Shown here piece by piece: positions 10,945-19,455 of a DNA stretch of 64,000 bases. This DNA is from Succinispira mobilis DSM 6222 (lineage in GTDB: Bacteria > Bacillota > Negativicutes > Acidaminococcales > Succinispiraceae): contig NZ_KB913028.1 of assembly GCF_000384135.1 (NCBI RefSeq), positions 1,991,298-2,055,297 on the forward strand, in the 5' to 3' direction. A program made the position numbers and the translations under genes. Position 1 is the first letter of the stretch. Every line of letters starts with the position of its first letter. The notes beneath the pieces are model-generated. The model was not told where the DNA came from. It did no database searches and saw only the letters and a program-made list of their open reading frames with translations.

Positions 10945-11649
10945 TTAGCCGATTAATCTTTTTAAAACTTCTTGATATGCTTCTTCAACATTTCCTAAAT
11001 CTCTACGGAAACGATCTTTATCCATTTTTTCCATTGTTTTGCTATCCCATAGACGGCAGGTATCTGGAGTTATTTCATCTGCCAAAATAACTTGTCCTTC
11101 ATATAAACCAAATTCCAATTTGAAATCTACTAATAAAATGCCCCGTTCAGCTAGGTAAGCACTTAAAATTTCATTGATTTTCAAAGCGTATTTTTCCATA
11201 GTGTCAATTTGCTCTTGAGTCGCCAATTTCATTGCTTTAGCGTGATAGTAGTTAATTGGTGGATCGCCTACTTCATCGTTTTTATAATAAAGTTCTACTA
11301 CTGTACTAGCTAGTTTCTCCCCTTCAGGAATGCCTAAGTTTTTAGACAAACTTCCAGCTACAATATTTCTTGTTACCACTTCAATTGGGATAATTTGAAC
11401 TTTTTTTACTAATACCTCCCGATCACTTAACTCTTTAATGATATGATGAGGAATGCCTTGTTTGCCTAATAAATCAAAAAAGAAATTAGTGATTTTATTG
11501 TTCATAATTCCTTTGTTAATAATTGTGCCTTTTTTCAAACCGTTAAAAGCTGTAGCATCATCTTTATAATATACAATTACTTCATTTTCTTTGTCCGTTT
11601 TAAAAATCTTTTTCGCTTTACCCTCATATAACATTTCGCCCATTTTCAT
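10945..11649 (-). CDS. purC: SAICAR synthetase PurC (234 aa)
   Basis: Condenses CAIR with aspartate using ATP. The N-terminus LYEGKAKKIF is diagnostic, with later VRNIVAGSL, FKLEFG and ADEITPDTCRLWD motifs. Length is normal for the monofunctional bacterial enzyme. It lies 49 bases downstream of purE and 30 bases before purF, in the order purE-purC-purF common in Bacillota without purK. Confidence 0.96.
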   Translation of the reverse strand: MKMGEMLYEGKAKKIFKTDKENEVIVYYKDDATAFNGLKKGTIINKGIMNNKITNFFFDLLGKQGIPHHIIKELSDREVLVKKVQIIPIEVVTRNIVAGSLSKNLGIPEGEKLASTVVELYYKNDEVGDPPINYYHAKAMKLATQEQIDTMEKYALKINEILSAYLAERGILLVDFKLEFGLYEGQVILADEITPDTCRLWDSKTMEKMDKDRFRRDLGNVEEAYQEVLKRLIG

Positions 11650-11698
11650 AATTAAACACTCCCTTATTTTTTATATCTATTTTTATTTTCAGTGAAAA

Positions 11699-12193
11699 TT
11701 ATTTTTCAGCTCTTAACTGTTGTAATCTTTGCCCTTTAGCAATAACTTCTTGTTGCATTTTTTCGCGATAAGCCGCCAAATAATCTACTAATTGAGGATA
11801 TTTCCCTGACAAAATTTGGATCGCAAATAAAGCTGCATTTTTCGCCCCGTCAATCGCCATTGTCGCCACAGGAATTCCTGAGGGCATTTGCGCAATACTA
11901 AGTAGAGCATCCATCCCATCTAAGCTAGTCGCATTAATCGGCACCCCAATTACTGGCAAAGTCGTAAATGCTGCCACTACCCCAGGTAAATGTGCCGCCG
12001 CTCCCGCTGCGGCAATAATAACTTCTATACCTTCACTTCTAGCCTTTAAAACATAATCATGCACTAAATTCGGCGTTCTATGTGCTGAAGCTACTAAAAC
12101 ATCCACTGCTACGCCAGCAGCAGCTAATTCTTGTTCTGCTACCTTTAAAATACCCCAATCAGAATCGCTACCCATGATAATCGCTACCTTCAT
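11699..12193 (-). CDS. purE: N5-CAIR mutase or AIR carboxylase PurE (164 aa)
   Basis: Supplies CAIR in purine synthesis. The phosphate and CO2 binding motif GSDSDWG, then SAHRTP and AAGAAAHLPGVVA, identify the PurE family. No purK follows, so it could be a class II enzyme using CO2 directly, or purK could lie elsewhere; sequence alone does not settle this. Start ATG at 12193 follows AAAGGAGAG. It is the first gene of the purine operon. Confidence 0.95.
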   Translation of the reverse strand: MKVAIIMGSDSDWGILKVAEQELAAAGVAVDVLVASAHRTPNLVHDYVLKARSEGIEVIIAAAGAAAHLPGVVAAFTTLPVIGVPINATSLDGMDALLSIAQMPSGIPVATMAIDGAKNAALFAIQILSGKYPQLVDYLAAYREKMQQEVIAKGQRLQQLRAEK

Positions 12194-12199
12194 CACACA

Positions 12200-12280
12200 C
12201 TCTCCTTTGAACGTTCAATAAATTATTTACACTTTTAAGGATAATTTTCTTTTAAAGTTATAAAGTTTACACTTTTTCTA
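12200..12280 (-). promoter_or_regulatory. Purine operon leader with palindrome and spaced direct repeats
   Basis: TTGAACGTTCAA (12207-12218) is a perfect 12-bp palindrome touching the ribosome binding site. The 11-mer TTTACACTTTT occurs at 12226-12236 and again at 12266-12276, exactly 40 bases apart and in the same orientation. All lie downstream of the predicted start of transcription. The leader shows neither a purine aptamer nor a recognisable PRPP or guanidine riboswitch. A repressor operator (PurR boxes contain GAAC) or an RNA-level signal are both possible. Confidence 0.4.
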
Positions 12281-12304
12281 GTTGCTTATTGTAACTTCAA
12301 GGAT

Positions 12305-12333
12305 ATTTTAACAAATGCCTTGGTATAAATCAA
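12305..12333 (-). promoter_or_regulatory. Sigma-A promoter of the purine operon
   Basis: Read leftward: TTGATT, 17-base spacer, TAAAAT. It would start transcription near 12298 and give a leader of about 100 bases ahead of purE. Confidence 0.6.
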
Positions 12334-12364
12334 TATTTTTTCGAACTTTATTTTCACTTATTCT

Positions 12365-14119
12365 TTAATCGTTCGTTTTATTTGTTTTTATAAATTCTTC
12401 AATTTTAGCAACATCTAGCGTGAGATATAGCGTGCTTTGCTTATCATAGTAAACTAACCCAGGTTTTGCCCCATTAGCTTTCCAAACATTTTTGCGTTGC
12501 GTATAATCCACTGGCACATTGCTAGAATTTTTCCCTTTACTAAAATAAAGGGCTAACTCCGCCGCCAGTTGAATTTCAGTTGCTGCTGGCTGACCACTAG
12601 TTTTCTTAATTACGACATGTGAACCTGGCTGTTTTTGTACATGAAACCACAAATCGTTAGTTTTAGCAATTTTAAAAGTAAGTTGATCATTTTGTTGGTT
12701 ATTTTTCCCGACGTAAATTAAAGTATCTGCATCAACTCGAAATTTCCAAGGACTTGAGAGGGTTTTTTTAATTTTATTTTTGGTTTTTTTTGCTGCTTTG
12801 AATAAGCCTAAGACTTCTAATTCTATTTTTAGCTCTTGAATTTCCTCATTACTAGAGACGTTATCTAAGGCTATTTCCAAACTTTGTAAATAAAAAATTT
12901 GTTCACTAGTTTGTTGGATTTGTTCTAGCAGCACAACATTGGCCCGTTTGGCCTTATTATATTTTTTATAATAAGCATTGGCATTTTCTAGAGGCGATAG
13001 ACGTGCTTCTAAAACAATTGTAATTGGCTGATTGCTGTAGATATCTAAACCTTGATATTTATTGCTCTTAGGTTCGATAATATACAAATAAGCCATCAGG
13101 TTATCTGCCCAAATTTTATATTGTTCGGCATTTTCAGCTATAGCTTTTTCCCCTTCTAAGGCTATTTTTTTTCTTTCTTGTTTGTCGATTTCATTTTTTA
13201 ATAATTTTTCTAAAAATATTTTTTCTGGGACTGCTGCTGGGGTTAACTGCAATAAATAATTTATTGCCGCTAAAACTGAAGGAAAAACTTGTTCTTGCGT
13301 ATTTGCTTGCTGACTAAACAATCTAAATGGGGCAAAGGCTACAAAGCGCCCAGCTTTGGTATAGCAATAATAACCCTTGCGCAAATTAATTTCTGCTTTA
13401 ATTTCCACAATATTTTTTCCCAACTCTTGCCAATCTTTTTCAGTTAATTCAGTAGTAGCAATATTATCTGGGAACCCACAGCGCCAAACTATTTCCCTAC
13501 TAATCACAGTGCCTATTCCAGCAAAATTAGCCAACAAAAATTTATGCAACACAACAGCTACCGTGTCGCTTTTACCCGCAGTGATAAAATCTGCACTATT
13601 ATTTTTAACTAAACTATAGGGTGTGTGTTTTTGCGGTGGTAAAACATATTCACGATTAGGCTGAATTTGACGAAACGAATTGTTTTTTAAAGCAACATTT
13701 TTCAAAGCCTGAATAATAATATTGTCTTTTAATAAAATTATGTTACTATTTTTCCCAGTCAATTCAACATAGAGATTTTTACTCTCTAGTTGATTTGCAA
13801 AACCAATTGTATCTACTTGTATATTAATTATTCTATCTAATTCATACTGTCGCACATCTGTAATTCTCGCACCTTCTAAGTGTTTTCTCAAAACCATACA
13901 AAAGCTAGTGGGAGTTTCTAAATGTTGTGGTGCATTTTGCACAAAATACATGATTGGCAAACTAGTGCTAATTACTAAATACTGTTTTTCATTTTTAACA
14001 TATAGATATATACATACCGTACTATGATCAATTTGATATATCTTATCAATTCTCGCATTTATTAAACGTTCATATAGCTCTTCTTTTAAAAAAGATAAAC
14101 TTAATCCATCTAAATTCAT
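12365..14119 (-). CDS. rqcH: Ribosome quality control factor RqcH (NFACT family, 584 aa)
   Basis: Binds the 50S subunit carrying a stalled peptidyl-tRNA and recruits tRNA-Ala to add a C-terminal alanine tail as a degradation mark. The family used to be annotated as fibronectin-binding protein A. Visible are the NFACT-N domain (MNLDGLSLSFLKEEL at the start), a long charged coiled-coil middle (about residues 290-430) and the NFACT-R domain with DLWFHVQKQPGSHVVIKK near residue 490. Length fits bacterial RqcH. It is transcribed divergently from yicC across a short AT-rich gap. Confidence 0.93.
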   Translation of the reverse strand: MNLDGLSLSFLKEELYERLINARIDKIYQIDHSTVCIYLYVKNEKQYLVISTSLPIMYFVQNAPQHLETPTSFCMVLRKHLEGARITDVRQYELDRIINIQVDTIGFANQLESKNLYVELTGKNSNIILLKDNIIIQALKNVALKNNSFRQIQPNREYVLPPQKHTPYSLVKNNSADFITAGKSDTVAVVLHKFLLANFAGIGTVISREIVWRCGFPDNIATTELTEKDWQELGKNIVEIKAEINLRKGYYCYTKAGRFVAFAPFRLFSQQANTQEQVFPSVLAAINYLLQLTPAAVPEKIFLEKLLKNEIDKQERKKIALEGEKAIAENAEQYKIWADNLMAYLYIIEPKSNKYQGLDIYSNQPITIVLEARLSPLENANAYYKKYNKAKRANVVLLEQIQQTSEQIFYLQSLEIALDNVSSNEEIQELKIELEVLGLFKAAKKTKNKIKKTLSSPWKFRVDADTLIYVGKNNQQNDQLTFKIAKTNDLWFHVQKQPGSHVVIKKTSGQPAATEIQLAAELALYFSKGKNSSNVPVDYTQRKNVWKANGAKPGLVYYDKQSTLYLTLDVAKIEEFIKTNKTND

Positions 14120-14147
14120 ATAAAATCCCTTTCTTTAGCCATTTTTT

Positions 14148-14164
14148 ATGTTATAATATAACAT
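14148..14164. promoter_or_regulatory. Palindrome in the rqcH/yicC divergent promoter region
   Basis: ATGTTATAATATAACAT is a perfect 17-bp palindrome about 30 bases before rqcH and 90 before yicC. It contains TATAAT-like boxes on both strands, so it may be overlapping divergent -10 elements, an operator, or both. Confidence 0.35.
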
Positions 14165-14251
14165 TATTATATATTATATTATGATCAATAGCTAAATAAT
14201 ATTAATAATTTAAATTGTAGGAGTTTTTTCTAAAAAAGGAGGTTTATAAAT

Positions 14252-15142
14252 TTGTTAAAAAGCATGACTGGTTTTGGTCGCGGGGACTTCCGTGATGATA
14301 AACATTCTTTTACGATAGAAGTTAAAGCTGTGAATCATCGCTATAATGATGTAGTTGTTCGTATGCCACGCATGCTCAACGTCTTAGAAGATAAGATTAG
14401 ACGGGGAATTTTAAATAAAATAAGCCGTGGTCGTCTAGACGTTTTTATTAGCATGGAAGACTACACCGCTGATAAGTCTAATGTTCAGGTAGATAAACAG
14501 CTAGCTTTAGCTTATCAAAAAGCATTTCGCGAAATTTCTTTTTTAACTTGTTGTAATTCAAATGAAAGCCAAGAATTACTTTATGTTCTAAAAGCACCTG
14601 ATGTTGTTACGCAAAAAGAGCAACCACTAGATGCCGAAGAACTTTGGTCTAAACTAGAACAAGCGCTGAATATTGCTATTACAAATCTAATTATGATGCG
14701 TAAAGCGGAAGGCAACAATATTTATCAAGATTTATTAAATCGCATAAATCTCTTGCGAAATCTATTAACCAAAATAGAACAACGTGCCCCTTTAGTTCCA
14801 GTAGAAGCACAAAAACGAATCACGGAGCGCATTAACGAACTTTTAAAAGAACACAATAATGTTCTAGATCCAGAACGTTTAGCACAAGAAATCGCTATTT
14901 TTGCTGATAAAGCTAGCATTACTGAGGAAATTGTGCGTTTGAAAAGTCATTTCGAACAATTTATTAAAACTATTCAAAGCCAGCAACCAGCTGGACGTAA
15001 ATTGGATTTTTTAGTGCAAGAGTTAAATCGCGAAGTAAATACTATCGCTTCTAAAGCGAATGATTTTGCCATTACTACCGTTGCGGTAGATATGAAAAGT
15101 GAAATCGAAAAAATAAGAGAACAAATACAAAATATAGAATAA
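14252..15142 (+). CDS. yicC: YicC family endoribonuclease (296 aa)
   Basis: YicC/YloC proteins are endoribonucleases linked to stationary-phase survival and RNA turnover. MLKSMTGFGRGD is the conserved N-terminus. The C-terminal DUF1732 region contains EIVRLKSHFEQF and GRKLDFLVQELNREVNTI, the most conserved part of the family. Translation begins at TTG (14252), eight bases after AAGGAGGT; the first ATG is 12 bases further and too far from that site. First gene of the operon yicC-remA-gmk-rpoZ-coaBC, a common Bacillota order. Confidence 0.94.
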   Translation: MLKSMTGFGRGDFRDDKHSFTIEVKAVNHRYNDVVVRMPRMLNVLEDKIRRGILNKISRGRLDVFISMEDYTADKSNVQVDKQLALAYQKAFREISFLTCCNSNESQELLYVLKAPDVVTQKEQPLDAEELWSKLEQALNIAITNLIMMRKAEGNNIYQDLLNRINLLRNLLTKIEQRAPLVPVEAQKRITERINELLKEHNNVLDPERLAQEIAIFADKASITEEIVRLKSHFEQFIKTIQSQQPAGRKLDFLVQELNREVNTIASKANDFAITTVAVDMKSEIEKIREQIQNIE

Positions 15143-15160
15143 AATTGGAGAGTTATCACA

Positions 15161-15424
15161 ATGGCAATGGGAATGAAGTTAATAAATATCGGTTTTGGAA
15201 ATGTAGTCGCAGCAGCAAGAGTAATTGCAATAATTAGTCCAGATTCTGCGCCTGTAAAAAGAATTATTCAAGAAGCAAGAGATAAAAACATCTTAATTGA
15301 TGCAACTTATGGTCGCAGAACTCGTGCCGTGCTGGTTATGGATAGTAATCATGTGGTTTTATCTGCTATTCAACCTGAAACAGTAGCACACCGCGCTACA
15401 CAAAACGACGAAACCGAAGAATAG
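15161..15424 (+). CDS. remA: Extracellular matrix regulator RemA (DUF370, 87 aa)
   Basis: In Bacillus subtilis RemA is a DNA-binding activator of biofilm matrix operons. The conserved core [20 protein letters not shown], then [11 protein letters not shown] and [23 protein letters not shown], covers almost the whole protein. In genomes without Bacillus-type matrix genes its target is unknown. It lies between yicC and gmk, the usual place. Confidence 0.94.
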   Translation: MAMGMKLINIGFGNVVAAARVIAIISPDSAPVKRIIQEARDKNILIDATYGRRTRAVLVMDSNHVVLSAIQPETVAHRATQNDETEE

Positions 15425-15435
15425 GAGGGGGTTTA

Positions 15436-16053
15436 ATGCAGGAAAAAGGTATTTTATTAGTCCTATCCGGTCCCTCTGGTGCTGGCAAAGGTACAATATG
15501 CAAGTATTTGCTAGCTCATAATCCTAGTTTAAAGTATTCCATCTCTGCTACGACAAGAGCACCTCGTACTGGCGAGTTGAATGGTCAAAGCTATCATTTT
15601 GTTAGCAAAGACACTTTTCAAGAAATGATCGCTCAAGATGAATTGCTAGAACACGCAGAGGTTTATGGGAATTACTATGGCACGCCTAAAAATTATGTCC
15701 AAAAACTTTTAGATGAAAATCTTGATGTCATTTTAGAAATAGACCCGCAAGGGGCCATGCAAATCAAAAATAAATTTCCTGAAGCAGTTTTTGTCCTAAT
15801 TTTACCACCTTCTTTAACCGAGTTATCTGACCGCATCTATAAACGCGGTACCGATACTGCAGAAGTTATTAGGCATCGCTTAAGCAAAGCTGTTTCCGAA
15901 CTAAAATTTTGCGCATCTAAATATGACTACTTGGTAATTAATGATGAAGTCAACAAAGCCAGCGATAAAATTTTAGCAATAATAACATCTGAAAAATGTC
16001 GCGTAGGGCGCAACATGCCTGTAGTCGAAGAAATTATTTGTAACAATAACTAA
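15436..16053 (+). CDS. gmk: Guanylate kinase Gmk (205 aa)
   Basis: Phosphorylates GMP to GDP with ATP. P-loop GPSGAGKGT at residues 10-18, GMP-binding SATTRAPRTGE and YGNYYGTPK, and the lid region (DRIYKRGTDTAEVIRHRL) are present. Ribosome binding site AGGAGGGG. It extends the purine theme of the window but is transcribed with rpoZ and coaBC. Confidence 0.96.
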   Translation: MQEKGILLVLSGPSGAGKGTICKYLLAHNPSLKYSISATTRAPRTGELNGQSYHFVSKDTFQEMIAQDELLEHAEVYGNYYGTPKNYVQKLLDENLDVILEIDPQGAMQIKNKFPEAVFVLILPPSLTELSDRIYKRGTDTAEVIRHRLSKAVSELKFCASKYDYLVINDEVNKASDKILAIITSEKCRVGRNMPVVEEIICNNN

Positions 16054-16067
16054 AAGGAAGTGATCTC

Positions 16068-16274
16068 TTGATTAATCCATCTATCGATTATCTAGTTACT
16101 TTGGTAGACAGTAAATATACCCTGGTGGTTTTAGCTGCAAAACGTGGACGCGAACTATTAAATGATAATAATAGCGAAATAAAATGTCCTTCTAATAAAC
16201 CAGTAAGTATCGCCTTGTATGAAATAGCTCAAGGTAAAATAACCTATGAACGTACCAAATTAGGTATCAAGTAA
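16068..16274 (+). CDS. rpoZ: RNA polymerase omega subunit RpoZ (68 aa)
   Basis: Helps fold and assemble the beta' subunit. The N-terminal MINPSIDYLVTLVDSKYTLVVLAAKRGREL contains the family's conserved helix, with AAKRGREL as the hallmark. The start is TTG (16068), preceded by AAAGGAAGTGATC. Its position directly after gmk is conserved across Bacillota. Confidence 0.93.
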   Translation: MINPSIDYLVTLVDSKYTLVVLAAKRGRELLNDNNSEIKCPSNKPVSIALYEIAQGKITYERTKLGIK

Positions 16275-16289
16275 GTTACGGAGGATATT

Positions 16290-17492
16290 ATGTCACTTAC
16301 AGGAAAAAAAATTGTTTTAGGTGTAAGCGGCGGTATCGCTGTCTATAAGGCTGTAGACTTGGTAAGCAGACTGCGTAAAAAAGGCGCAGAGGTTAAAGTT
16401 GTAATGACCGAAGCGGCGACTAAATTCGTTACTCCCCTAACTTTTCGTGAACTTAGTGCTAATCCAGTTGTAGTAAGCATGTGGGGGGAAGTTCATGAAT
16501 TCAATGTCGAACATATTGCGTTAGCCTGTTGGGCTGATTTATTTGTGGTTGCGCCTGCAACTGCGAATATCATTGCCAAAATGGCTACCGGAATCGCGGA
16601 TGATATGCTGTCAACAACCTTATTAGCCACACCAGCCCAAATAGTTATTTGTCCAGCAATGAATACTAATATGTATGAGCACCCGATAACTAAAGCAAAT
16701 TTACAGAAATTACTGGATCTAGGTTATAAAGTTTTGCCAGCCGCTGAAGGTCATCTAGCTTGTGGTACGAGCGGCGCCGGACGTCTGCCTGAACCTCAAG
16801 CAATTGTTGAATATCTCGAACAAACTATTGTTGCAGCTCAAGACCTAGCTGGTTTAAATATTCTAGTAACTGCCGCTGGGACGCGCGAAGCGATCGACCC
16901 CGTTCGCTATATCAGTAATCATTCTAGCGGTAAAATGGGCTATGCTATAGCCCAAGCGGCTATAGCTCGCGGTGCACAGGTTACATTAATTTCAGGTCCC
17001 AGCAATCTTCCTGTGCCTGCTAAAGTTAATTTTATTGCTGTAGACAGCGCTAGGGAAATGCATGCTGCGGTTTTAGATTATTTTACCCAAGCCGATATTG
17101 TAATTAAGGCTGCGGCGGTTGCTGATTATCGCCCCAAAGAAGTCAGCTCTCAAAAAATAAAAAAACAAGCTGATGCTAATTTAACTATTGTTTTAGAGAA
17201 AAATCCTGATATCCTGGCCGATCTTGGGCAAAAGAAAACCAAACAATTTTTGGTTGGTTTTGCGGCCGAAACTAATGATTTAATTAGTAATGCCCAAGAA
17301 AAATTACGCAAGAAAAATCTTGATATGATTGTCGCTAATGATGTAACCTTAAGTGGGGCTGGGTTTAATGCCGATACCAACATCGTTAAATTGCTCTATC
17401 CCGATGGAGAAATTTGTTCCTTAGAACAAATGAGCAAAACTAAAGTAGCAAACATTCTTCTCGACTGCATCTTGGCGAAAAGAAAAATCTAG
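16290..17492 (+). CDS. coaBC: Phosphopantothenoylcysteine synthetase/decarboxylase CoaBC (400 aa)
   Basis: Bifunctional coenzyme A enzyme. The N-terminal flavin-dependent decarboxylase (CoaC) has LGVSGGIAVYKAVDLV, APATANIIAKMATGIADD and the PAMNTNMYEHP loop. The C-terminal synthetase (CoaB) has TAAGTREAIDPVRYISNHSSG and KIKK with VLEKNPDIL. Length is normal for the fusion. Last gene of the yicC operon; its stop lies one base before the -35 box of metK. Confidence 0.96.
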   Translation: MSLTGKKIVLGVSGGIAVYKAVDLVSRLRKKGAEVKVVMTEAATKFVTPLTFRELSANPVVVSMWGEVHEFNVEHIALACWADLFVVAPATANIIAKMATGIADDMLSTTLLATPAQIVICPAMNTNMYEHPITKANLQKLLDLGYKVLPAAEGHLACGTSGAGRLPEPQAIVEYLEQTIVAAQDLAGLNILVTAAGTREAIDPVRYISNHSSGKMGYAIAQAAIARGAQVTLISGPSNLPVPAKVNFIAVDSAREMHAAVLDYFTQADIVIKAAAVADYRPKEVSSQKIKKQADANLTIVLEKNPDILADLGQKKTKQFLVGFAAETNDLISNAQEKLRKKNLDMIVANDVTLSGAGFNADTNIVKLLYPDGEICSLEQMSKTKVANILLDCILAKRKI

Positions 17493-17493
17493 C

Positions 17494-17522
17494 TTGCAAA
17501 ATCTATTTTTTTCCAGTATAAT
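17494..17522 (+). promoter_or_regulatory. Sigma-A promoter of the metK riboswitch unit
   Basis: TTGCAA, 17-base spacer, TATAAT, starting one base after the coaBC stop codon. The predicted start near 17529 lies just ahead of the riboswitch aptamer. Confidence 0.8.
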
Positions 17523-17543
17523 CTATGCTGTAAGTAAATATTG

Positions 17544-17690
17544 TACTCATCAAGAGTTAGCTGAGGGAATGGCCCGATGAAGCTGCGGCAACCATGATTT
17601 TTATCAAACGGTGCCAATTCCTGCTATTATATAGCAAGATGGGAAATAGATAACTAAATCTAACTCCCATTTTTGGGAGTTTTTATTTTT
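17544..17690 (+). promoter_or_regulatory. SAM-I (S-box) riboswitch with terminator
   Basis: The aptamer core is intact: CAAGAG, GCTGAGGGAATGGCCC, GATGAAG, GGCAACC and GGTGCCAATTCC in order. P1 forms from CTCATC (17546-17551) and GATGGG (17638-17643). The terminator is AACTCCCA/TGGGAGTT (17662-17681) followed by T's. The 3' strand of P1, ATGGGA (17639-17644), is also perfectly complementary to TCCCAT (17665-17670), the 5' arm of the terminator. This gives the classic OFF switch: SAM binding frees the terminator. Confidence 0.96.
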
Positions 17691-17721
17691 TCTTATTACA
17701 ATTAAGGAGTGATACTTTTTT

Positions 17722-18912
17722 ATGTCAAAAATGAAACGACTATTTACCTCTGAATCTGTTACTGAAGGACATCCTGATAAAATAGCCGACCAAATTTCTG
17801 ATTCTGTTTTAGATGCGATTTTGGCTCAAGATCCAGAAGCTCGTGTTGCTTGCGAAACTTTAGTTACTACTGGCCAAGTTCACGTAGTTGGCGAAATCAC
17901 AACATCTTGCTATGTTGATATTCCTAAAGTAGTTCGCAAAACTATTGTTGACATCGGTTATGACCGTGCAAAATATGGTTTTGATGGTGAAACTTGCGGT
18001 ATTTTAGTTTCTATTGATGAACAATCTGCAGATATTGCTATGGGTGTAGATAAATCTTTAGAAGCTAAACAAGGTGAACAAGATTACATCGAAGCTATTG
18101 GCGCTGGCGACCAAGGCATGATGTTTGGTTATGCTAGTAATGAAACCCCTGAATTTATGCCTTTACCAATTTCTTTAGCCCACAAATTAGCTTTACAACT
18201 TACTAAAGTTCGTAAAGATGGCACTTTACCTTATCTTCGCCCTGATGGTAAAACTCAAGTTACTGTAGAGTACGAAGATGATAAACCAGTACGTGTAGAT
18301 ACAATTGTTATTTCTACTCAACACGGTCCTGAAGTTTCTTTAGAACAAATTGCTAAAGATCTTAAAGAACTAGTAATTCTTCCTGTAGTAGATGCAAACT
18401 TACTAGATGAAAATACTAAATACTACATTAATCCAACAGGCCGCTTTGTTGTTGGTGGACCACAAGGTGATTCTGGTCTTACAGGCCGTAAAATAATTGT
18501 AGATACTTATGGCGGTATGGCTCGTCATGGTGGCGGTGCTTTCTCAGGTAAAGATCCAACAAAAGTAGATCGCTCTGCAGCTTATGCAGCTCGTTATGTA
18601 GCTAAAAACATCGTTGCTGCTGGTCTAGCTGACAAATGCGAAATCCAACTAGCTTATGCTATTGGTATCGCTAAACCAGTTTCTGTTTTAGTAGATACTT
18701 TTGGTACAGCTAAAATTTCTGAAGAAAAAATTGCCCAACTAGTACAAAAACATTTTGATTTGCGTCCAGCTGGCATTATCAAAGCTCTTGATCTTCGTCG
18801 CCCAATTTACAAGCAAACTGCTGCTTATGGACACATGGGCCGTACTGATATTGAACTTCCTTGGGAAAAGCTTGATAAAGTCGCTGAACTAAAAAAAGAC
18901 GCTGGTCTATAA
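17722..18912 (+). CDS. metK: S-adenosylmethionine synthase MetK (396 aa)
   Basis: Makes SAM from methionine and [23 protein letters not shown] is the conserved N-terminal ATP-binding segment; [12 protein letters not shown] and the P-loop-like [19 protein letters not shown] are present, and the length is typical. The start at 17722 follows AAGGAGTGATAC; a second Met two codons later is nearly as good. Codon use looks more strongly biased than its neighbours, as expected for an abundant enzyme. It is feedback-controlled by the SAM-I riboswitch ahead of it. Confidence 0.97.
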   Translation: MSKMKRLFTSESVTEGHPDKIADQISDSVLDAILAQDPEARVACETLVTTGQVHVVGEITTSCYVDIPKVVRKTIVDIGYDRAKYGFDGETCGILVSIDEQSADIAMGVDKSLEAKQGEQDYIEAIGAGDQGMMFGYASNETPEFMPLPISLAHKLALQLTKVRKDGTLPYLRPDGKTQVTVEYEDDKPVRVDTIVISTQHGPEVSLEQIAKDLKELVILPVVDANLLDENTKYYINPTGRFVVGGPQGDSGLTGRKIIVDTYGGMARHGGGAFSGKDPTKVDRSAAYAARYVAKNIVAAGLADKCEIQLAYAIGIAKPVSVLVDTFGTAKISEEKIAQLVQKHFDLRPAGIIKALDLRRPIYKQTAAYGHMGRTDIELPWEKLDKVAELKKDAGL

Positions 18913-18933
18913 ACTATAAAATTTTTAAATTCA

Positions 18934-18969
18934 AAGAGGCTGTCGCCCTAGTGCGACGGCCTCTTTTTC
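18934..18969 (+). terminator. Intrinsic terminator of metK
   Basis: AAAGAGGC-T-GTCGC pairs with GCGAC-G-GCCTCTTT around a six-base loop and runs into TTTTT. Confidence 0.9.
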
Positions 18970-19009
18970 ATGATTAACTTCAGAAGCTCAACTCCAATTA
19001 TTAAATATG

Positions 19010-19332
19010 ATTTCTCTTTCCGAGAATATCAGAAAAGCTTATATGCTCAAAGAATTATTTCATAACGCTATTAGTAGCAAAGATATTTTAAAAACCTTTT
19101 AATCTGGTAAGAAAAAGCTAAACAGTCAGGAATTGAGAAATTTAGTAAACTTGCTGATACCATTTATTCTTGGAAAAACGAAATTATTGCGGCTTTAAAT
19201 ACTGGCTTCACTAATAGTTATACTGAAGGTTGTAACAATCGCGCTAAAGTGCTAAAACGTGTTTCTTTTGGTCTTAGAAATTTCAAGCGTTTCCGCAATC
19301 TATTATTGTTCATTGCTTCTTCAAAAAGTTAA
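19010..19332 (+). pseudogene. Decayed ISL3-family transposase, C-terminal remnant
   Basis: No intact frame, but translation gives the end of an ISL3-type DDE transposase. ISLSENIRKAYMLKELFH runs into a stop near 19101, and after a frame change KLADTIYSWKNEI is followed by TNSYTEGCNNRAKVLKRVSF and GLRNFKRFRNLLLFIASSKS before the stop at 19330-19332. The TEGCNN...K..KR.SFG..NF.RFRN string is characteristic of this family. The N-terminal and catalytic regions are absent, so the element is dead. It occupies the gap between metK and rsgA. Confidence 0.8.
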
Positions 19333-19334
19333 AA

Positions 19335-19366
19335 CTGGATTAAGAACTTTTTCATTCTTAATCCAG
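19335..19366. repeat. Hairpin repeat, copy 1 (next to the ISL3 remnant)
   Basis: CTGGATTAAGAA and TTCTTAATCCAG form a 12-bp stem with an eight-base loop, three bases after the transposase stop. A second copy lies at 33627-33658 with compensating changes in the stem. It was probably the transcription terminator of the insertion sequence. Confidence 0.65.
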
Positions 19367-19392
19367 TCTAAATATGTTTCTTTATTATTCAC

Positions 19393-19415
19393 ACCACAAC
19401 ATTTGACAAAGAACC
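19393..19415. repeat. Probable right inverted repeat of the ISL3 remnant
   Basis: ACCACAACATTTGACAAAGA matches the general form of ISL3-family ends (GGNTCTTTGTCAAATGTTG read inward on the other strand). No matching left end is visible near 18970, which fits a 5' deletion of the element. Confidence 0.5.
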
Positions 19416-19454
19416 AAAAATACCTGCACAGACTTACTCTGCACAGGTATTTTC
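19416..19454 (-). terminator. Terminator of the rlmN-prkC-rsgA operon
   Basis: AAAATACCTG and CAGGTATTTT with an inner CAGA/TCTG stem, placed directly after the rsgA stop. Both sides carry A/T runs, so it could work in either direction. Confidence 0.8.
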
Positions 19455-19455
19455 C

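Noticed and set aside
12197-12305. Purine or PRPP riboswitch ahead of purE
   Set aside because: The conserved aptamer bases are absent and the leader is AT-rich with no closed multi-stem fold.
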